A stretch of 64,000 nt of DNA from Allantophomopsis cytisporea. Taxonomy: Eukaryota > Ascomycota > Leotiomycetes > Phacidiales > Phacidiaceae. The number at the start of each line of letters is the position of its first letter. Position 1 is the stretch's first letter. The stretch spans positions 1,798,001-1,862,000 of the forward strand of contig CP103035.1 of NCBI GenBank assembly GCA_024752435.1. The letters are read 5' to 3'. The notes below the pieces were generated by a model, which did not search any database, was not told the origin of the DNA, and saw only the letters and a list, made by a program, of their open reading frames with translations. This document shows, piece by piece, positions 1 through 12,325 of the stretch. A program made the translations under genes and the position numbers.

Positions 1-1966
1 GCGTACGATCATTCTGGATGCTCTAGTCCCGGGGACTATCGAGCCAATCAAAGCTCAAGAGTGACTGTCATTCATCCATGCGACTCTTGATATCATCAAA
101 GGCCTGATACAGCAACTTACAATGCAAGCTATATCACTTCAAAAGATCTCCCCATTCCTACTTGACGTACAAAACCCTAAACATTTCGGTGTTACATGAT
201 ATATTAGCCGCATTTCCTTTTTGCTTTTCTTTTTCATCCTTATGATTATACAAAAGATCAATGTCGCTTGTTTATCGTTCAGACCGAGATCTAATTGCAG
301 AATCAACGTTCTCCAAGTGGCGACAGTGAGTATTGTGCGATTATTGTTGCAATCAGTTCGATCTTTCAAATGGTTCTCTTCGCCCCACTTGCGATACTAT
401 TCATTTAAGTTATCAGCCGATCTTAGGGAACGGCCGATTTACAATACTTAATAGCCGCGACTAGCGTTATTGTATCCGTTAGAATATTTCTTACTACTAC
501 GATAGGTACTCTATTTATCATTATTATGGCCTTCCATTCTGTTCTTCATGATAGGTTCTTGACGTTGGCAAATACATGTATGGGTTACCTTCCTTGCACA
601 TCACAATTTTATGAAATGGGACCATTCGTCGTGAACGCGTGATTCTGCAGATGCACATCGTTTGTAAGGTCCATCTGATAAACTTTACAGACCTCGCTCT
701 TTTAGGCAAAGGAAGCATATGGTGGATAGGTTATTTCTCCTCGAGAACTAGTATTAGACATGGCAGTAATCAGGACCTTTCTCGGAGTTGGCAGCCATCA
801 ACGATCAAACAGTTTGTTTCACATTACTCGGCTCATTTCATGACTGTGCACGATGACGTGGAGCTCCGTCTTCTCCGAATTTGCCCTAGATGATTTGGAG
901 TTGGTACTCCTAGGCCAGCAAGACTGACCGGCATTTGGGGGGGCCAGGTAGGTGGAATCGTGACATGGTGACAATAAGACCATTTATAGAATAGGTTAGT
1001 CCAATGTTTCCCTATGAGACGATCGTAATAACAATATGCCTCGTCTCTCTGATGCTTGTAGCTCGATGCGTTTCCGTGTGCACTGTTTTCGGCGCCAGTA
1101 ATTCTTAGGGAATTTTAAATACGAGATGTGAGACATAAATTCAAGGACGACTCTGTGTTGCGTTTTTGAACGTTGTAATCCAGAATTTTCAACGTCTTTT
1201 TGCGCGATCATGAAAATCTCCAATTGCCAAGAATGGCAGAATCTTGGCTCACCACGCTTCTTGGCCTTGCCGGTTTCTGAATACCTTGATCCACATCTGG
1301 AATGCAGCAGAGTCAAGCTTTACAGGTTCTAGAAATGTACTACGTGGGGATAGGCTAGTACTGGCCCACTGCTACGTTTCACCAGTTGCGGGCCGAGCAT
1401 AAATGCCTGTAATATATGTACATATGTAGGATCCCGTCTTCCTATTCGATGAGATTTACAGCGCCAAACAAAATGAAAGAAGCTTAATTTGAAGTCAATT
1501 TGAAGTCAATTGAACGGTTGACGTTGTTGATATTCTTCACCAAATTCAACATGAGATCCATGTCCTCGATTATCGGCTACCAGAATTAATATGGCGGATC
1601 CAGAGCCCGCCCATATTCGGCAAATTCGACCCTAGTAGGATCGAGTCATCCCTGTTAGAACAGAAAAAGGACGGTGATTCCGAACCAAGATCGACTTATG
1701 ACCTTATAGCAAAGACGATCCCCTTTCAAAAATAAGGAGGGGGTGGGGAAGGGTGGGGGGAATGTTTTTTTTTTTAGGAGTGGAAAGCATAGACTATTCA
1801 GGGCTATCGCAGTGATGCATGTTATACATAGGTAATGATCTTCTCTACAAGCCTCCACTCATTGGCATCAATATACATACATATGTTGGATGATTTCTGA
1901 TCTTCAAAATCTTTGTTTGACAACATCATCACCCATCACGCTCTTTAATCCAACCAAATCACAAGA
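1..1966. other. Gene-free flank
   Basis: No open reading frame here carries a recognisable motif on either strand; the longest is about 106 codons and looks random. A 12-base unit (AATTTGAAGTCA) occurs twice in tandem near 1490-1515. A G-rich run with a T-run lies at about 1735-1776. The last 100 bases or so are presumably the promoter and 5' UTR of the membrane-protein gene that follows. Confidence 0.5.
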
Positions 1967-3667
1967 ATGAGTAAATGGCAGAGTCTCGATTCGAAAGCTG
2001 GCTTCAACGAGAGCACTGTGTCTGTTAACTCACAGCCGACTCCAGGTTTCCCCAAGGGCAAGCACTTGAGCGATAGCACGACCACTCTCGATCCGATGAG
2101 TCCTGGGTTTAGCAATGCTAAGACTTTCACAATGGAGAACGGAGGCGTAGAGAACGAAGCCAAGCACAGTTGGTGGAGGAAAATTCCACTCGTCCCTACC
2201 TTTGCACTTTTGTTGGCTTTAGGAACAATTGCTGCCTGCATCGTCATTCTCAAGCTTTCCGACCAAAAGGATATCGAAAACTGGCCATTTGCCTGGTACC
2301 CGGTTCAGCCTTCTGTGCTGCTCTCTATCAGCATCACATTCACCAATATGGCTGTGCAGTTTCTGTTCAATGAGGGCGTCACAGTGTACTGGTGGAACAA
2401 AGCCTTAGAAGGAAGCACTGTTGGTGAATTGCACCATACCTGGCACTTTGGAAGCAGTCTCTGGGCAATCGTGAAGGGATGGAGGCATTTTAATGCAATC
2501 GCACTTGCCCATATTCTAGTGGTGCTTGTGGTTGTAGATGGTCCGTTACTACAACGGGCTTCAACAATTAAAACAGAGCCATGGGTTAAGAACACTACCG
2601 TATCAGTTGAGCTATCGAATGCCTCTCTGCCACTAGGGTATACAGGGTACTACACATCGCGTACATATGCCGTTAGTCTGCTGACTTCGGAGGCCAACTC
2701 CATTGTGCAGGAGTACAACAAACGGGGAGATATTGCGTTGAACTATACAGGATGCCAGGGCACCTGTGAGGTCGAAGTCGTTGCACCCGGATTCGATATT
2801 CAGTGCAACTCTTCCACAGTCCCCCTCAATATAAACTATACAATTGGAGCAACAACCAGCACGCTTGATGTCGAGGTTAATTTCGATGGCGCGTATTCTG
2901 ATCCGGCTCTAATTTCGCTCCACACCGAGGTTCGCTCAACCAACACTTCTGATTATCTCACTGTCCGTGACTGTAATCTGCATTTGGCACAAATCCGATA
3001 CCCATTACAGCTAAGTAATGGTACGGCAAAGACCCTCTTCTCCAAAACGCCATCAGCAGCGGGGGAGAAGAATCTCACGGTAGCATGGGAAACACTGTGG
3101 AGGGAGACATCAGGCCTAGGAAGGTTTCCGTCGACTATTGGTGGGCTCGCACTAATCGGGCAGAAGAAATTTGACGCGACCGGCGAGTTTTACTTCGCTG
3201 GAACGATTCAGCTGGAGACGACAGGAGAGCTGGCTCTCGAATACCTAGATGGTAAAAGCACTGATAGTGGCGATTATACGTGGCTGGACCCTATGGATGA
3301 TATGATTGCCGCCTATCAGGAGCTCATGTTCCGCGTAGCAATCTCAACCTCGAACTCCTCCACCTTACAGCTATACAACACCACCGAGACTTTCAGTCAC
3401 ACCATCTATGTGTCGCATTACCTGTATTTGTGGATCTCTATCGCAATCGTTGTCATGACTACTGTTGCAGCAAGTTGGAATGTCATTGGATGCATGCGTC
3501 CTGGCCACGACTATAACATAGGACCACTTGAAATCGCAAAAGCCTTCAACTCGCCGTATTTGCAGGACACGGGCGATGATAAAAAGGCCATGAAGCAACT
3601 TATGAAGAGGCCGGTTGTATATAGAAAGACTTTCTCCTGGGAGATGGAAGATCAGTTGAAGAAATAA
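1967..3667 (+). CDS. Fungal multi-pass membrane protein, function unknown
   Basis: A single uninterrupted frame of 566 residues. Hydrophobic segments lie at about residues 74-97, 115-137, 175-192 and 485-508. Between the third and fourth is a region of about 290 residues rich in N-x-S/T sites with a few cysteines, which suggests an extracellular or lumenal domain. The N-terminal 70 residues are polar and cytosolic-like. The pattern WWxKAL, then a Trp/His-rich stretch, then GWRHFNAIALAH resembles a large family of uncharacterised ascomycete plasma-membrane proteins (sometimes annotated with DUF3176-type domains); I recognise the type but no function. The start is the first ATG of the frame and precedes the polar tail and first membrane helix as expected. 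No gene lies close enough to suggest a partner. Confidence 0.85.
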   Translation: MSKWQSLDSKAGFNESTVSVNSQPTPGFPKGKHLSDSTTTLDPMSPGFSNAKTFTMENGGVENEAKHSWWRKIPLVPTFALLLALGTIAACIVILKLSDQKDIENWPFAWYPVQPSVLLSISITFTNMAVQFLFNEGVTVYWWNKALEGSTVGELHHTWHFGSSLWAIVKGWRHFNAIALAHILVVLVVVDGPLLQRASTIKTEPWVKNTTVSVELSNASLPLGYTGYYTSRTYAVSLLTSEANSIVQEYNKRGDIALNYTGCQGTCEVEVVAPGFDIQCNSSTVPLNINYTIGATTSTLDVEVNFDGAYSDPALISLHTEVRSTNTSDYLTVRDCNLHLAQIRYPLQLSNGTAKTLFSKTPSAAGEKNLTVAWETLWRETSGLGRFPSTIGGLALIGQKKFDATGEFYFAGTIQLETTGELALEYLDGKSTDSGDYTWLDPMDDMIAAYQELMFRVAISTSNSSTLQLYNTTETFSHTIYVSHYLYLWISIAIVVMTTVAASWNVIGCMRPGHDYNIGPLEIAKAFNSPYLQDTGDDKKAMKQLMKRPVVYRKTFSWEMEDQLKK

Positions 3668-4434
3668 TATAACATCATCCTAATACCTAATTTAATATAA
3701 ACACCGCTCCCCGACTATGAAGTCAAATACTACATCATTTTGGGGCAGTATCCTGCTTGTAGTCAAACCTTTTAGACGGTCAAATATTGCGGACATTATA
3801 TATATCCATTGCAAAAGTCAACTACCCAGCAGATCTTTATACATATATAAACTCGAGCAACGCTGTACAAAATCTCAGTTTTGACTTGCCTTTCTCAGAT
3901 CCTCAAATCTAAACCTATCTCGACACATATCTCATAAATTCACAAAGGCTTGTCCATCAGTGACCCTAGGGCTTCCATCACAGGGGGTCGTCCATTGCTG
4001 TCAGAGCACGCACCGGATCGAGGTACCATCTTCTCAAATCTTTAGTTCTGCCAACCTGGTAGCTGATCATCTTCGTCGCGATCGTTATTTGGTACCTGCT
4101 GATCAAATGTGACTATCAAAAGCCCGTTTCCTTCGGATTTGTATGTGCTCGATTAGAGTGAAAGGGAATTCAAAACCTGACAAGTCGTTAAAAGGGGCCT
4201 CTAAAATAAAAAGAAGCAGAAAATGACTTGTTGTATGCTTATGATTGTTTGAATCTTCTAATATACCCTAACTAGTCTCTGCAACATACTACTTATTCTA
4301 GAAGTGGCGAAACTGAGAGATGACAGAATAAGCTTAACTACGAGCCTATTTCGGAGCCAAGCTTAATTAAGCCTCACACTTTAAAGCCAATCAAAGGTAC
4401 TGAGAGCGAGGGTACATACCTTTGAATTATATGC

Positions 4435-5071
4435 TGTTGGAAATTGTAATCAACTTAATAAAGAATCTAGTGTGTTGCTTATAGATTCAAAGTGTTCTAG
4501 CTTTTGCAAGCTATCACTTTCGTGAGTCCGACTACCAATTTAGTAGAGCTCTCCGTTTGTACCAGTTCTGAGATAAGTAATGTTTACTATCATGTCTCAG
4601 CCAAAGGTAAAGTGTGCTAATTCTATTATAATCCCCCATGAATTACCTGCACATTTGAGGCAAGGAAAAGAAAATGTTTCTCCTGGTGGGGTATCCGTGA
4701 AATGGAACTAGAAATAATGCTCCTTTTGGAGAAGAAGCTCCAAGAGAATGTGCCCAAGGGAGAGAAAGGTGCTTAATAGACAAAAGCTCCCGAAGAAGAA
4801 TGTTGACGAGAGAAGAGAATCCAGGTGATAAAGGTAGGGGTATTTAAGAGAGAAGAATCTCCGTTGGCATTTATGTTAGTTGTAGTGTTCATTGTGATAT
4901 TGGTCAGCGCAAGCTACATTCGGGTTGTAATTAAGGACAATTCTATAGACGCATCCAGTTCCATGATGTAATACCGTAAATCGATTCTATGACATGATTT
5001 ATATGTTCGGATTGCATCTAGCTTTACTACTCGTCAACTGCAGTATAGAGTTTCTCACCTTTTTCTCAACA
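4435..5071. repeat. Possible solo LTR, Copia-like
   Basis: The segment begins TGTTGGAAAT and ends TTCTCAACA, giving a perfect 5-base terminal inverted pair (TGTTG / CAACA) as in Ty1-copia LTRs. An internal TATTTAAG followed by purine-rich sequence (about 4850) would fit an LTR promoter. The 5 bases on each side (TATGC and CTGTA) do not match, so there is no target-site duplication. No internal gag or pol sequence is seen on either side. This is a weak call. Confidence 0.25.
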
Positions 5072-6434
5072 CTGTAGATTCTACATATAGTTATAGTCAT
5101 TATACACGCAAGTAAAGGTTAGCCGTGAGTAATAGAGAACAGGTTTTTGTTAGCAAACACATCGTATCACAAATAGCACTGGGAATCTTGATAGAATGAT
5201 AAGACGTGACAAAATACAAGAGAAGAGTTTTCGTCATTGGTTGTGTATTTTTTCTTCTTCTTTTCTAATATGGAAATCGCTCACTTTAGGATCACTTAGA
5301 AAGCACATAAAGAACTATGAGTACATAGTCGTTTCTCTCTATAATAATCAAGGAGGTGAGGCAGCCCCTGAAATACTCAGTCGTGTCGGAGATCAATGAG
5401 AAATCAAATAGAACGCAATCTAGAAACGAAAGTAATCTTTATTTAATAAGGCATGCGAGCTGAGTGCATTTTGTGATGCTGATGTAGCTATAATCGTAAT
5501 TCAAATCTCTCGAAGAGAATTCTTAGCTACCGAGTATGGAAAAAAACCAAAGACTTGTCAAACTCCCAAGCTGAGTAAGTCTACTTCGAATTTCATGACA
5601 ACACCTCACGCTTTGGCCTTTCCGATGTTTCTTGTGTCATATCGAAGGAAAGAAGGCCAAACGAGGGTCGCGCCAATTACATACATAGCTCCATAGCCCT
5701 CAATGTTGAACGTGTAGTTGGTACGTAGTTGGCGCGATGTGTAACGTAATTGGAGTTTCCCCGGCCGTTTCGAGAGTCTTCAAGTAGAGTACGTTACCCC
5801 CCTTCTCTTTGCGGGATTCCAAAAGATCCTCTAGGAACCAATCATATGCCCCATGCACATGTTGTATACAAAGAGAGTGGTAAAGAAGCCTCTGACACAA
5901 ACTTACTTGAACACGGACCAAATAGTGATTGATGATATACTGCATAGTTTTTGAGAATTACCAAAGTGAAGCACAAGATCCGAACATTCTACTTATGCGT
6001 CCGAAACTCTACTCTATGGACTCACCTATTATGACTGAGAACTCAGCTTCGTTATACCATAGGTGAGTTATTTACCATTCATAGTATGTTTTAGCCTCAA
6101 AGTCAGAATCAATTGAGTTCAAGCAAAGGCTTATAGGGATCCAGATGATGACATGCCATGTTACCGGCGAGCCTAATGTTGAGGTTGAGAACTCGGCTAT
6201 CTTGATATCAGCAGACAATCATGTATGACTAGCTACTCTATTATTTTATCGTCCGTCATCATTCCAAATTCCTAAACTTCAGGCGGGACTAAGACTGTTT
6301 TGGTTGGAAATGGATGCAATAGAGATAAGAAATCAGCTAACTATGGTGCCGCTTCTGGCAGTAGAAAGCGAGAATTCCATACAAAAGGTAAGGAAGTTGA
6401 CGATGTTACACAAGGTTCACCATATGCTTGAAAT

Positions 6435-6440
6435 TATAAA
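6435..6440 (+). promoter_or_regulatory. TATA box of the CAP protein gene
   Basis: TATAAA followed by AG, about 130 bases before the CAP start codon and on the same strand. The spacing is normal for a fungal gene with a short 5' UTR. Assigned from motif and position only. Confidence 0.4.
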
Positions 6441-6569
6441 AGAAGCACTCTCCGCTGTGCCAAAGCGCGCACAAAGAAACCAATCGTATCTATCACATAC
6501 GGTTTACTTCTCATAAGGACATTATACATTAGAAAACTCTCTTAAATCTCAATCCAAGCAAATTTTAGC

Positions 6570-7142
6570 ATGTTTTTCTATATCATTGCAACATTGGCTC
6601 TCATCAGCACCACTAGAGCTGCAGACGCATTCTCCATTTACAGCGACGCTGTTCTTCACGGGCACAACATCCACCGCGCGAATCATTCTGCCGACCCTCT
6701 GATCTGGGATGCTCAGTTGACGAATTATGCTCTACAAGTTGTCGAAACGTGCAACTGGCAATACGTTCTCAGCACAGGCATCACTACCGGACTTGGACAG
6801 AACCGTGCCGCCTATGGCTCATCCGACCTGACCGGGGAGGATGCCTTGAATATGCTTGAGGTTGCTATTTCTGACCAGTGGTACAATTCTGAAGTAGAGT
6901 TTTATACAGGCTACGACCAGGCCACTCCAGACTTGTCAAATTTTAGTGTTTGGGGTCAGTTTACTCAACTGGTATGGAAAAACACTTCCACTGTTGGCTG
7001 TGCAACGAATTTGTGCTTGGGTATCTTTTCAGATATGGCAGCCTACTACACCGTTTGCATTTATGAAGCTGAAGGGAATGTTGATGGCGGATACGCTATC
7101 AATGTTGGCGAGCCTCTTGGACAGCCGACCTACAACCCATAG
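6570..7142 (+). CDS. Secreted CAP/SCP/PR-1 family protein
   Basis: An intronless 190-residue protein. Residues 1-18 form a signal peptide with a likely cut after ARA. The CAP fold is shown by HNIHR (32-36), LIWDAQLTNYA (44-54) and the signature FTQLVWKNTSTVGCA (131-145), with cysteines at 61, 144, 149 and 168. Family members (yeast Pry proteins, plant PR-1, GAPR-1) are secreted and several bind sterols or lipids. Three of the four residues that form the usual His/Glu cavity tetrad appear changed: the loop normally holding His shows no His, GEN is GQN (Gln78) and GHFTQ is GQFTQ (Gln130). Only Glu108 remains. A metal-binding role is therefore unlikely; lipid binding could persist. It stands alone, with large spacers on both sides and a TATA box at 6435. 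Confidence 0.9.
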   Translation: MFFYIIATLALISTTRAADAFSIYSDAVLHGHNIHRANHSADPLIWDAQLTNYALQVVETCNWQYVLSTGITTGLGQNRAAYGSSDLTGEDALNMLEVAISDQWYNSEVEFYTGYDQATPDLSNFSVWGQFTQLVWKNTSTVGCATNLCLGIFSDMAAYYTVCIYEAEGNVDGGYAINVGEPLGQPTYNP

Positions 7143-10100
7143 AATAAGGTATAGACTCTTTTGCGAGCTACTATAAACAGAATTCTAATAAACTCAATAG
7201 AAGCTTCGAACTCATTGGTTTGTATAATCTTTCGAGAAGCAAATATTGGCTACATGTTAATCGCAATGTGGAATTATACTTGATGTTCATTATTTCTCCC
7301 TTTTTTATTTTTTACTTTGAAGCGCTTTGGACTTCTCTAGACAACAATGTAACCTTTTAATGGATCTTTTACAAGAGATTTATGTTTCAAGATATATAAA
7401 GATGAAGTATTTAAGTTAGTTACTGGTTCAGCTGCATTAAATAACTCAAACGATGTGCTGTCCCATTAACTTAAATAAAGCCAATGGAGGCTGAAATTTT
7501 CAGCTTGGGATGAATTTACATGCCAACGACCAACTAGACTCAATGCTAAGAACCGTAAGGCCAGTATGAGTACTCGTTCTATCAGCTTCTTCGTGCTGGT
7601 AGGCACCAGCTGAACAATACTCAAAATCTTTCAGGCCTTATGATACTGCAACTTATCACGTACTTAGTCCCAGAGACCTCTCTAGAATGTGAGAGCATTC
7701 TTGTCATCCTTCGTCTTCAAAGTCAGTATACGTGTACACTCCGAATAATCTATGTGCATGCGGAATCTCACTGACCACATACTTCCACCTCCATCAAATA
7801 TATTCACAACTAGCCGGTTCTTCTACAGCAGCAGTCCTTGCCAAAGCTACCCTCCTCCGATTCTCCCGAGCCTCCGTCGATATCCTTCGCTTCTCCTTAA
7901 CCCCCTTCCCTATCGCCATGAGTGGTGCTCTCCACGCCAGGTTCTTATCCTTCTCCGACTTGATGAAATTGGAAACATCTTTAGACATCAAGAGCGCAAG
8001 TGAATTTGTATGGAACGCATAACGTCCACGATCTCCTGTGGTCGCATCCCGATATCACTCAAGGCAATGATCTGAGTTTTCTCCTCCCCAGTCATAGCGG
8101 CTCTCCGATATTGAGGATGAACGGAGAGGTCCTCGTCGGCGAGATGATTGTGGTCACCGATCATACAATTGACAGCCCAGTTCTCGGAGGTGGAATCTAT
8201 CACAACCTCGACTTTGAAGGGGCAGTCGGTCTTTTTAGACTTCGTATTGTTGCGCTGCTCGGTTGGATCTATACCGGGTTTCTTGCCCTTCCGGTCATAT
8301 TTGCCGCCGCGTGAACACCAATATACGTCGCGACGATGCTTACCAGATCGTGTCTTCAGTCTGTATTGGCGTACTATAGCGTAGCCGTACGCGCATGGTT
8401 AACCAGGGCTTTCTCTGCCTCTTCAGGAGTTGCATGGACAGAGGGTAGTGGCAATGGACCGAGTGGTTCTTTTGAAGTGTATTCGGTGTTAGGATCCTCC
8501 ATCCTGGACGAGGATCTGGTAGGTCATACAAGTAAAATGTGAGCGGTTGTCATATACGTTGATATGTTATCGATTGGCTTGAGCGACGTCGGCGCTTCTG
8601 ATGCGATTTAGCGACTGCCTTGGGGGTTCACAATTGATGCAAAAGTTTGAATCCTTTCCCGAATCCAGCAAAATTCCTACCTTTGTCATTAAAATATGAT
8701 AAACTTTTAGAATTCTAGAACAATTGTCAAGATGATAATTGTCAAAATGCAAATTAAATCATTTGAAGCAGTAGATCATACATTGGTTTGTAATTATATC
8801 GGATCCATGAACTTTTTGTAAGTCGTATAATTCTTGCATTCGGCGTAGGGAGCTCATAAACTCGATTTGAGCACAGACTGACAATTGATACCCACTATAG
8901 ATTGAAAACAATTGGATCATTACATTTCAGGATTTAAATTCATACAAAAATTGACATAAGATTGTAGGTGTATGAGGGGATCTGTATACTCTTTCCGTAG
9001 CAGAGCTGGTATATCAAATATACAGAAGCGAGAAATAATTATGTATGTACGTCTTATAAGAAACCATCAAGGATCTTTTACAATTACAGACGAAGGCATG
9101 CTATTACATTCACTATTCCTGTTCGATTGCCCATCTCACAATTTCAATACGTAGAGGGGGATAAACAATACAAACTAAAAATAAAAACAAGAGTATATTG
9201 TTTCACTGCCATCCCACCAAAATCCAAGATTTTCTCCGCGAACATATGGCCAATACAGACCTCACCCATCCAAGCATGAAATTGAATGATTCTAATTCTC
9301 ACTGATTCCAGATCAGACCTGCACCGCACCACGTAACATCAGAATAGCTACAGAGCAGCGTCGATCCCTTCTCAATCCTTCCGCACCCAAATCCGCTGCA
9401 CAACACAGCGATGGTGTATCAAGACATATCCTCAAGACGACATCCTAATCCCAATAAGCGTCATACTTCTCTGCGCATCCGGAGGGAACATCGAAAGACG
9501 CCATCGCTAAGCTGACAGCCATACAAAACAGGGTATGGTTTCCCGTTACGATTCAAACTCCACCGTCACGACAAGGGTGTGGCCCATTCAAGCCATTCAC
9601 CATTCACCGCTCCCACGGCTTGTGTCATTATATCCTGGTAATGTACATACATATGTATGATCGACATCAAGGAAATCTAGAAGTACTACCTGGCCATACG
9701 CTACGGGGTAATCACCACGGTCTTGGTCTTGTAGGTGAATCACTGAGTGATGAATTTCCATACACGAAGAGAAAATCGCGATGGTGTACGAGATCACTAG
9801 AGTATTCCGAATATCAAATATAGTGTACTGAATACTGAATACAAAGAAACTTCAACAGAAGGAAATGGCTGTGAAGATCAAAGGGCAAGTGTGTAGAAGA
9901 AGGTTATACCAGCATCGACAAAGCCAGGTTTCTCTGTAAGATAAATGGTACAAGCTAGTAAGACTAAATACCAAAGCACCCAAGCATCAAAGCGTAAAAG
10001 ACCAAAAAATAAAAATAAGGACATTGAGCCCGAAACCGAAAGAATAAAGGTCACATCAAGTCATCATATCAAGGCACAAAAAAGATCATGAACATCTCAA

Positions 10101-10241
10101 GAAAATCTCATAGAATTAATATACACCATTAACACATACACAACAATCACATCCAAACGCCCAACAACATGCAGACTCACCCCAGCCCAGCCCAGCACAG
10201 CACACATCCGAAAGATCCCAAAACAACCAAATTCACACAAA
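7143..10241. other. Gene-free spacer carrying a transposase relic
   Basis: About 3.1 kb between the CAP gene and the 3' end of the phospholipase gene. Apart from the broken MULE transposase at 7794-8502, no frame has family features. The stretch 8540-10240 is A+T-rich to the eye, and a short CCCAG repeat lies near 10180-10200, just 3' of the phospholipase stop codon. Confidence 0.5.
7794..8502 (-). pseudogene. Broken Mutator-like (MULE/Hop-type) transposase, N-terminal part
   Basis: Read on the minus strand, the frame from an ATG at 8502 encodes an N-terminal tail ending ...NHART. One base appears lost near 8386, after which the next frame reads GYAIVRQYRLKTRSG, DVYWCSRGGKYDRKGK, KKTDCPFKVEV, NCMIGDHNH and MRPQEIVDV. 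The C..C..HNH arrangement is the FAR1/WRKY-GCM1-type zinc finger that opens fungal MULE transposases. A TGA near 7988 ends that frame. A further shift near 7990 continues with MSKDVSNFIK and NLAWRAPLMA, matching the expected next segment. The DDE catalytic domain was not found downstream, so the element is both frameshifted and truncated. Terminal inverted repeats were not located. Confidence 0.75.
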
Positions 10242-12325
10242 CTACAACAAAGCAGCACCAACAATCACTGCAACAGTAAGAGCAAGCGCTCTCTGCGCCA
10301 TAACACCCGCCGCCGCACTATCCTTAATCTCACCAATGGAGTAAGTAGGGTTGTAAGTACCAGGGGTAGTAGAGTTAAGCGAGCCGTCCCAGCAGTACTT
10401 AGTGAAGCAGTCGGAGCAAGCGGAGGGGACATCGGTGCCGGACTTGTCGAAGGAGCGGGAGAGGACGGCGCAGGCCGCGCAGACGGGCCAGTCGGATTCG
10501 GTGGTGGCGTTGGCCATGGTGGCGACGTCGTAGCCGTTGCGGATGATGAGGTTGCGCTCCTCGTCTGAGGTGGAGAGCTGGAAGGTTGAGATGTTGGATT
10601 GGTAGATGTAGGGTGAGTTGGGCACGTAGACGATTAGGGGTGCTGGGCCTGTGATGTTGGAGGCGTTGCAGCCGAAGAAGGTCGGGCGTGTGTTGAGGCC
10701 TAGGTTGATGAAGGTGTTTTGGTCTGGGATGGATGGGAAGGCTGTGCCGTTCTCGATGGTGCTGTTAAGGGAGCGCTCGTATGTTGCTACGAGGGAAGTG
10801 CCGTTGGGCCAGTAGTAATCCGTGTCGGCGGAGGAATCAATGGCAAAGATCACGTCTACTTCTCTTTGAGGCTGGATGAGGGGGTACAAAGGTACATTTT
10901 GACCATCCTCTCCTCCATCGGTGAGCGTGAGCTGCACAGATTGCGCATTGCGGTTTGTGTCGTTATTGTAGTGGTAAAAGGGGTTTGGGGTCCATTGTGC
11001 GACATCGTTCTGATCTTCTCCAATGTCAACAAGAACGTCGCTGATGGCCGTTTTCAGGAAATCAGGCACAGAAGTGGAGTTGATGTTGGTGAGGAATGTG
11101 TTGAAGAGTGTTGAAGACGTTCCCATAACATATCCTGCATTGTCAAAGCCTCTCACACATGTATCGTTGGACTCGATCACTCCAGCAGAGAAGCGAGATC
11201 CCACATAGCGCAATGGGGCAAAGGCATATGTTGTTGGATCCCAAGATCCCAGCTCAAAGGGGTTGACTTCATAGACGGTTGAGTTCAAGGATACAACTTC
11301 GGTTCCTGGGGCACGACCATCGGTAACGAGGAAAGGCATAGGAGTTTCACCATTGGCGAAATTATCAGCAAGGGCGATGGAAGAAAAGGTGTATGCTGGA
11401 CCTCCATCAGTTGCGTTGATCAGTTGGAATGAAAGTGCGCGACCCCAGTAATCCGTGATGGATACGTCAAAACCCGCATCATCTTTGGCACTAACGGCAT
11501 CTTGGAGATCCTCGTAGTATTCTGCGGTATTCAAGATGGAGATACCACTCTCCTTTGGTCCTTCAAGGATTGAGCGGTCAAATGCCCAAATATCTGAGTC
11601 GGAGCTGCCATCACGCAGTGTCTGGACGGAGGAGAAATTGTTGGTGAAGATAGAGCCTACGAGCCATCCTCCTCCGGAAAGACCAGCAAGATAGGTCGTG
11701 GATTGCAAAAGACCTCCGAGTTGACCAGCATTGGTCGAATTGATGGTGCGGTTATCGGCAGCAGCGAGGAATCCAGCGCCGTTCATCAGAGCACGATATC
11801 CTCCGCCCGAGATGGCGATTCCAATATTCGGTAGGGTTGAGGCATTGCCGGAAACACCATTGATATATGATTCCGCATCGAAGCCAGAAATGTTTGCCCG
11901 GCTCAACCAGTTAATCATGGGTTCGATGGTATTGTTTCTTCGTAATTGCAGCCATGATGTCTCATTGTCGGAAAGACTACCCGCTGAGCGGATGACTGGA
12001 CGGTCTGAGGGACAGTCTACATTTGCGGGCGCATAACCACCGGATGGGGAATCTGGGAGCGCTCTCTTTCCAGCAGAATCGATGGCCGCAATCGCAACAG
12101 CGGCGTATTCTTTTGCTGAAGCATCACGAGGAATGACAATTGTTGACGCTGAAAATTGTTAGCGGCTCTGTGATTTGTGAAGGTTCGAGTACAAGAGAGC
12201 ATCATTTGGTCCGGTAGTCACTGCGGGAAGTTCGGGTGTTGATGTTCCTGGATGGTCCATCATGTTTACTGACCTGTCGATAGGGTCGCATAGGCGAGTG
12301 ACACCAAGACTGTGGCCGTCTTCAT
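10242..12325 (-). CDS. plb1: Phospholipase B / lysophospholipase, GPI-anchored
   Basis: Exons are 12325-12274 and 12148-10242, with one 125-base intron (GTCAGT donor, branch GCTAAC, acceptor TTTCAG), giving 652 residues. Exon 1 encodes the signal peptide (MKTATVLVSLAYATLS). The cPLA2-like catalytic domain shows SGGGYRA, whose Arg136 stabilises the oxyanion hole, GLSGGGW with nucleophile Ser175, and DGGEDGQNVP with Asp428 completing the Ser-Asp dyad. Many N-glycosylation sites are present. The C-terminus ends in a hydrophobic GPI-attachment tail. Fungal PLBs release fatty acids from phospholipids and lysophospholipids at the cell surface. The length is typical. The alternative donor GTAAAC, four bases downstream, breaks the frame, which supports the splice chosen. 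Confidence 0.93.

Larger units (their letters stand above)
3668..6569. other. Gene-free spacer with a possible solo LTR
   Basis: About 2.9 kb with no supported gene; the reading frames present (60-81 codons) have no family features. It contains the LTR-like segment listed separately at 4435-5071 and, near its end, a TATA box for the CAP gene. Confidence 0.5.

Noticed and set aside
8000..8314. 104-codon plus-strand frame
   Set aside because: Complement of the MULE relic, which explains the open frame.
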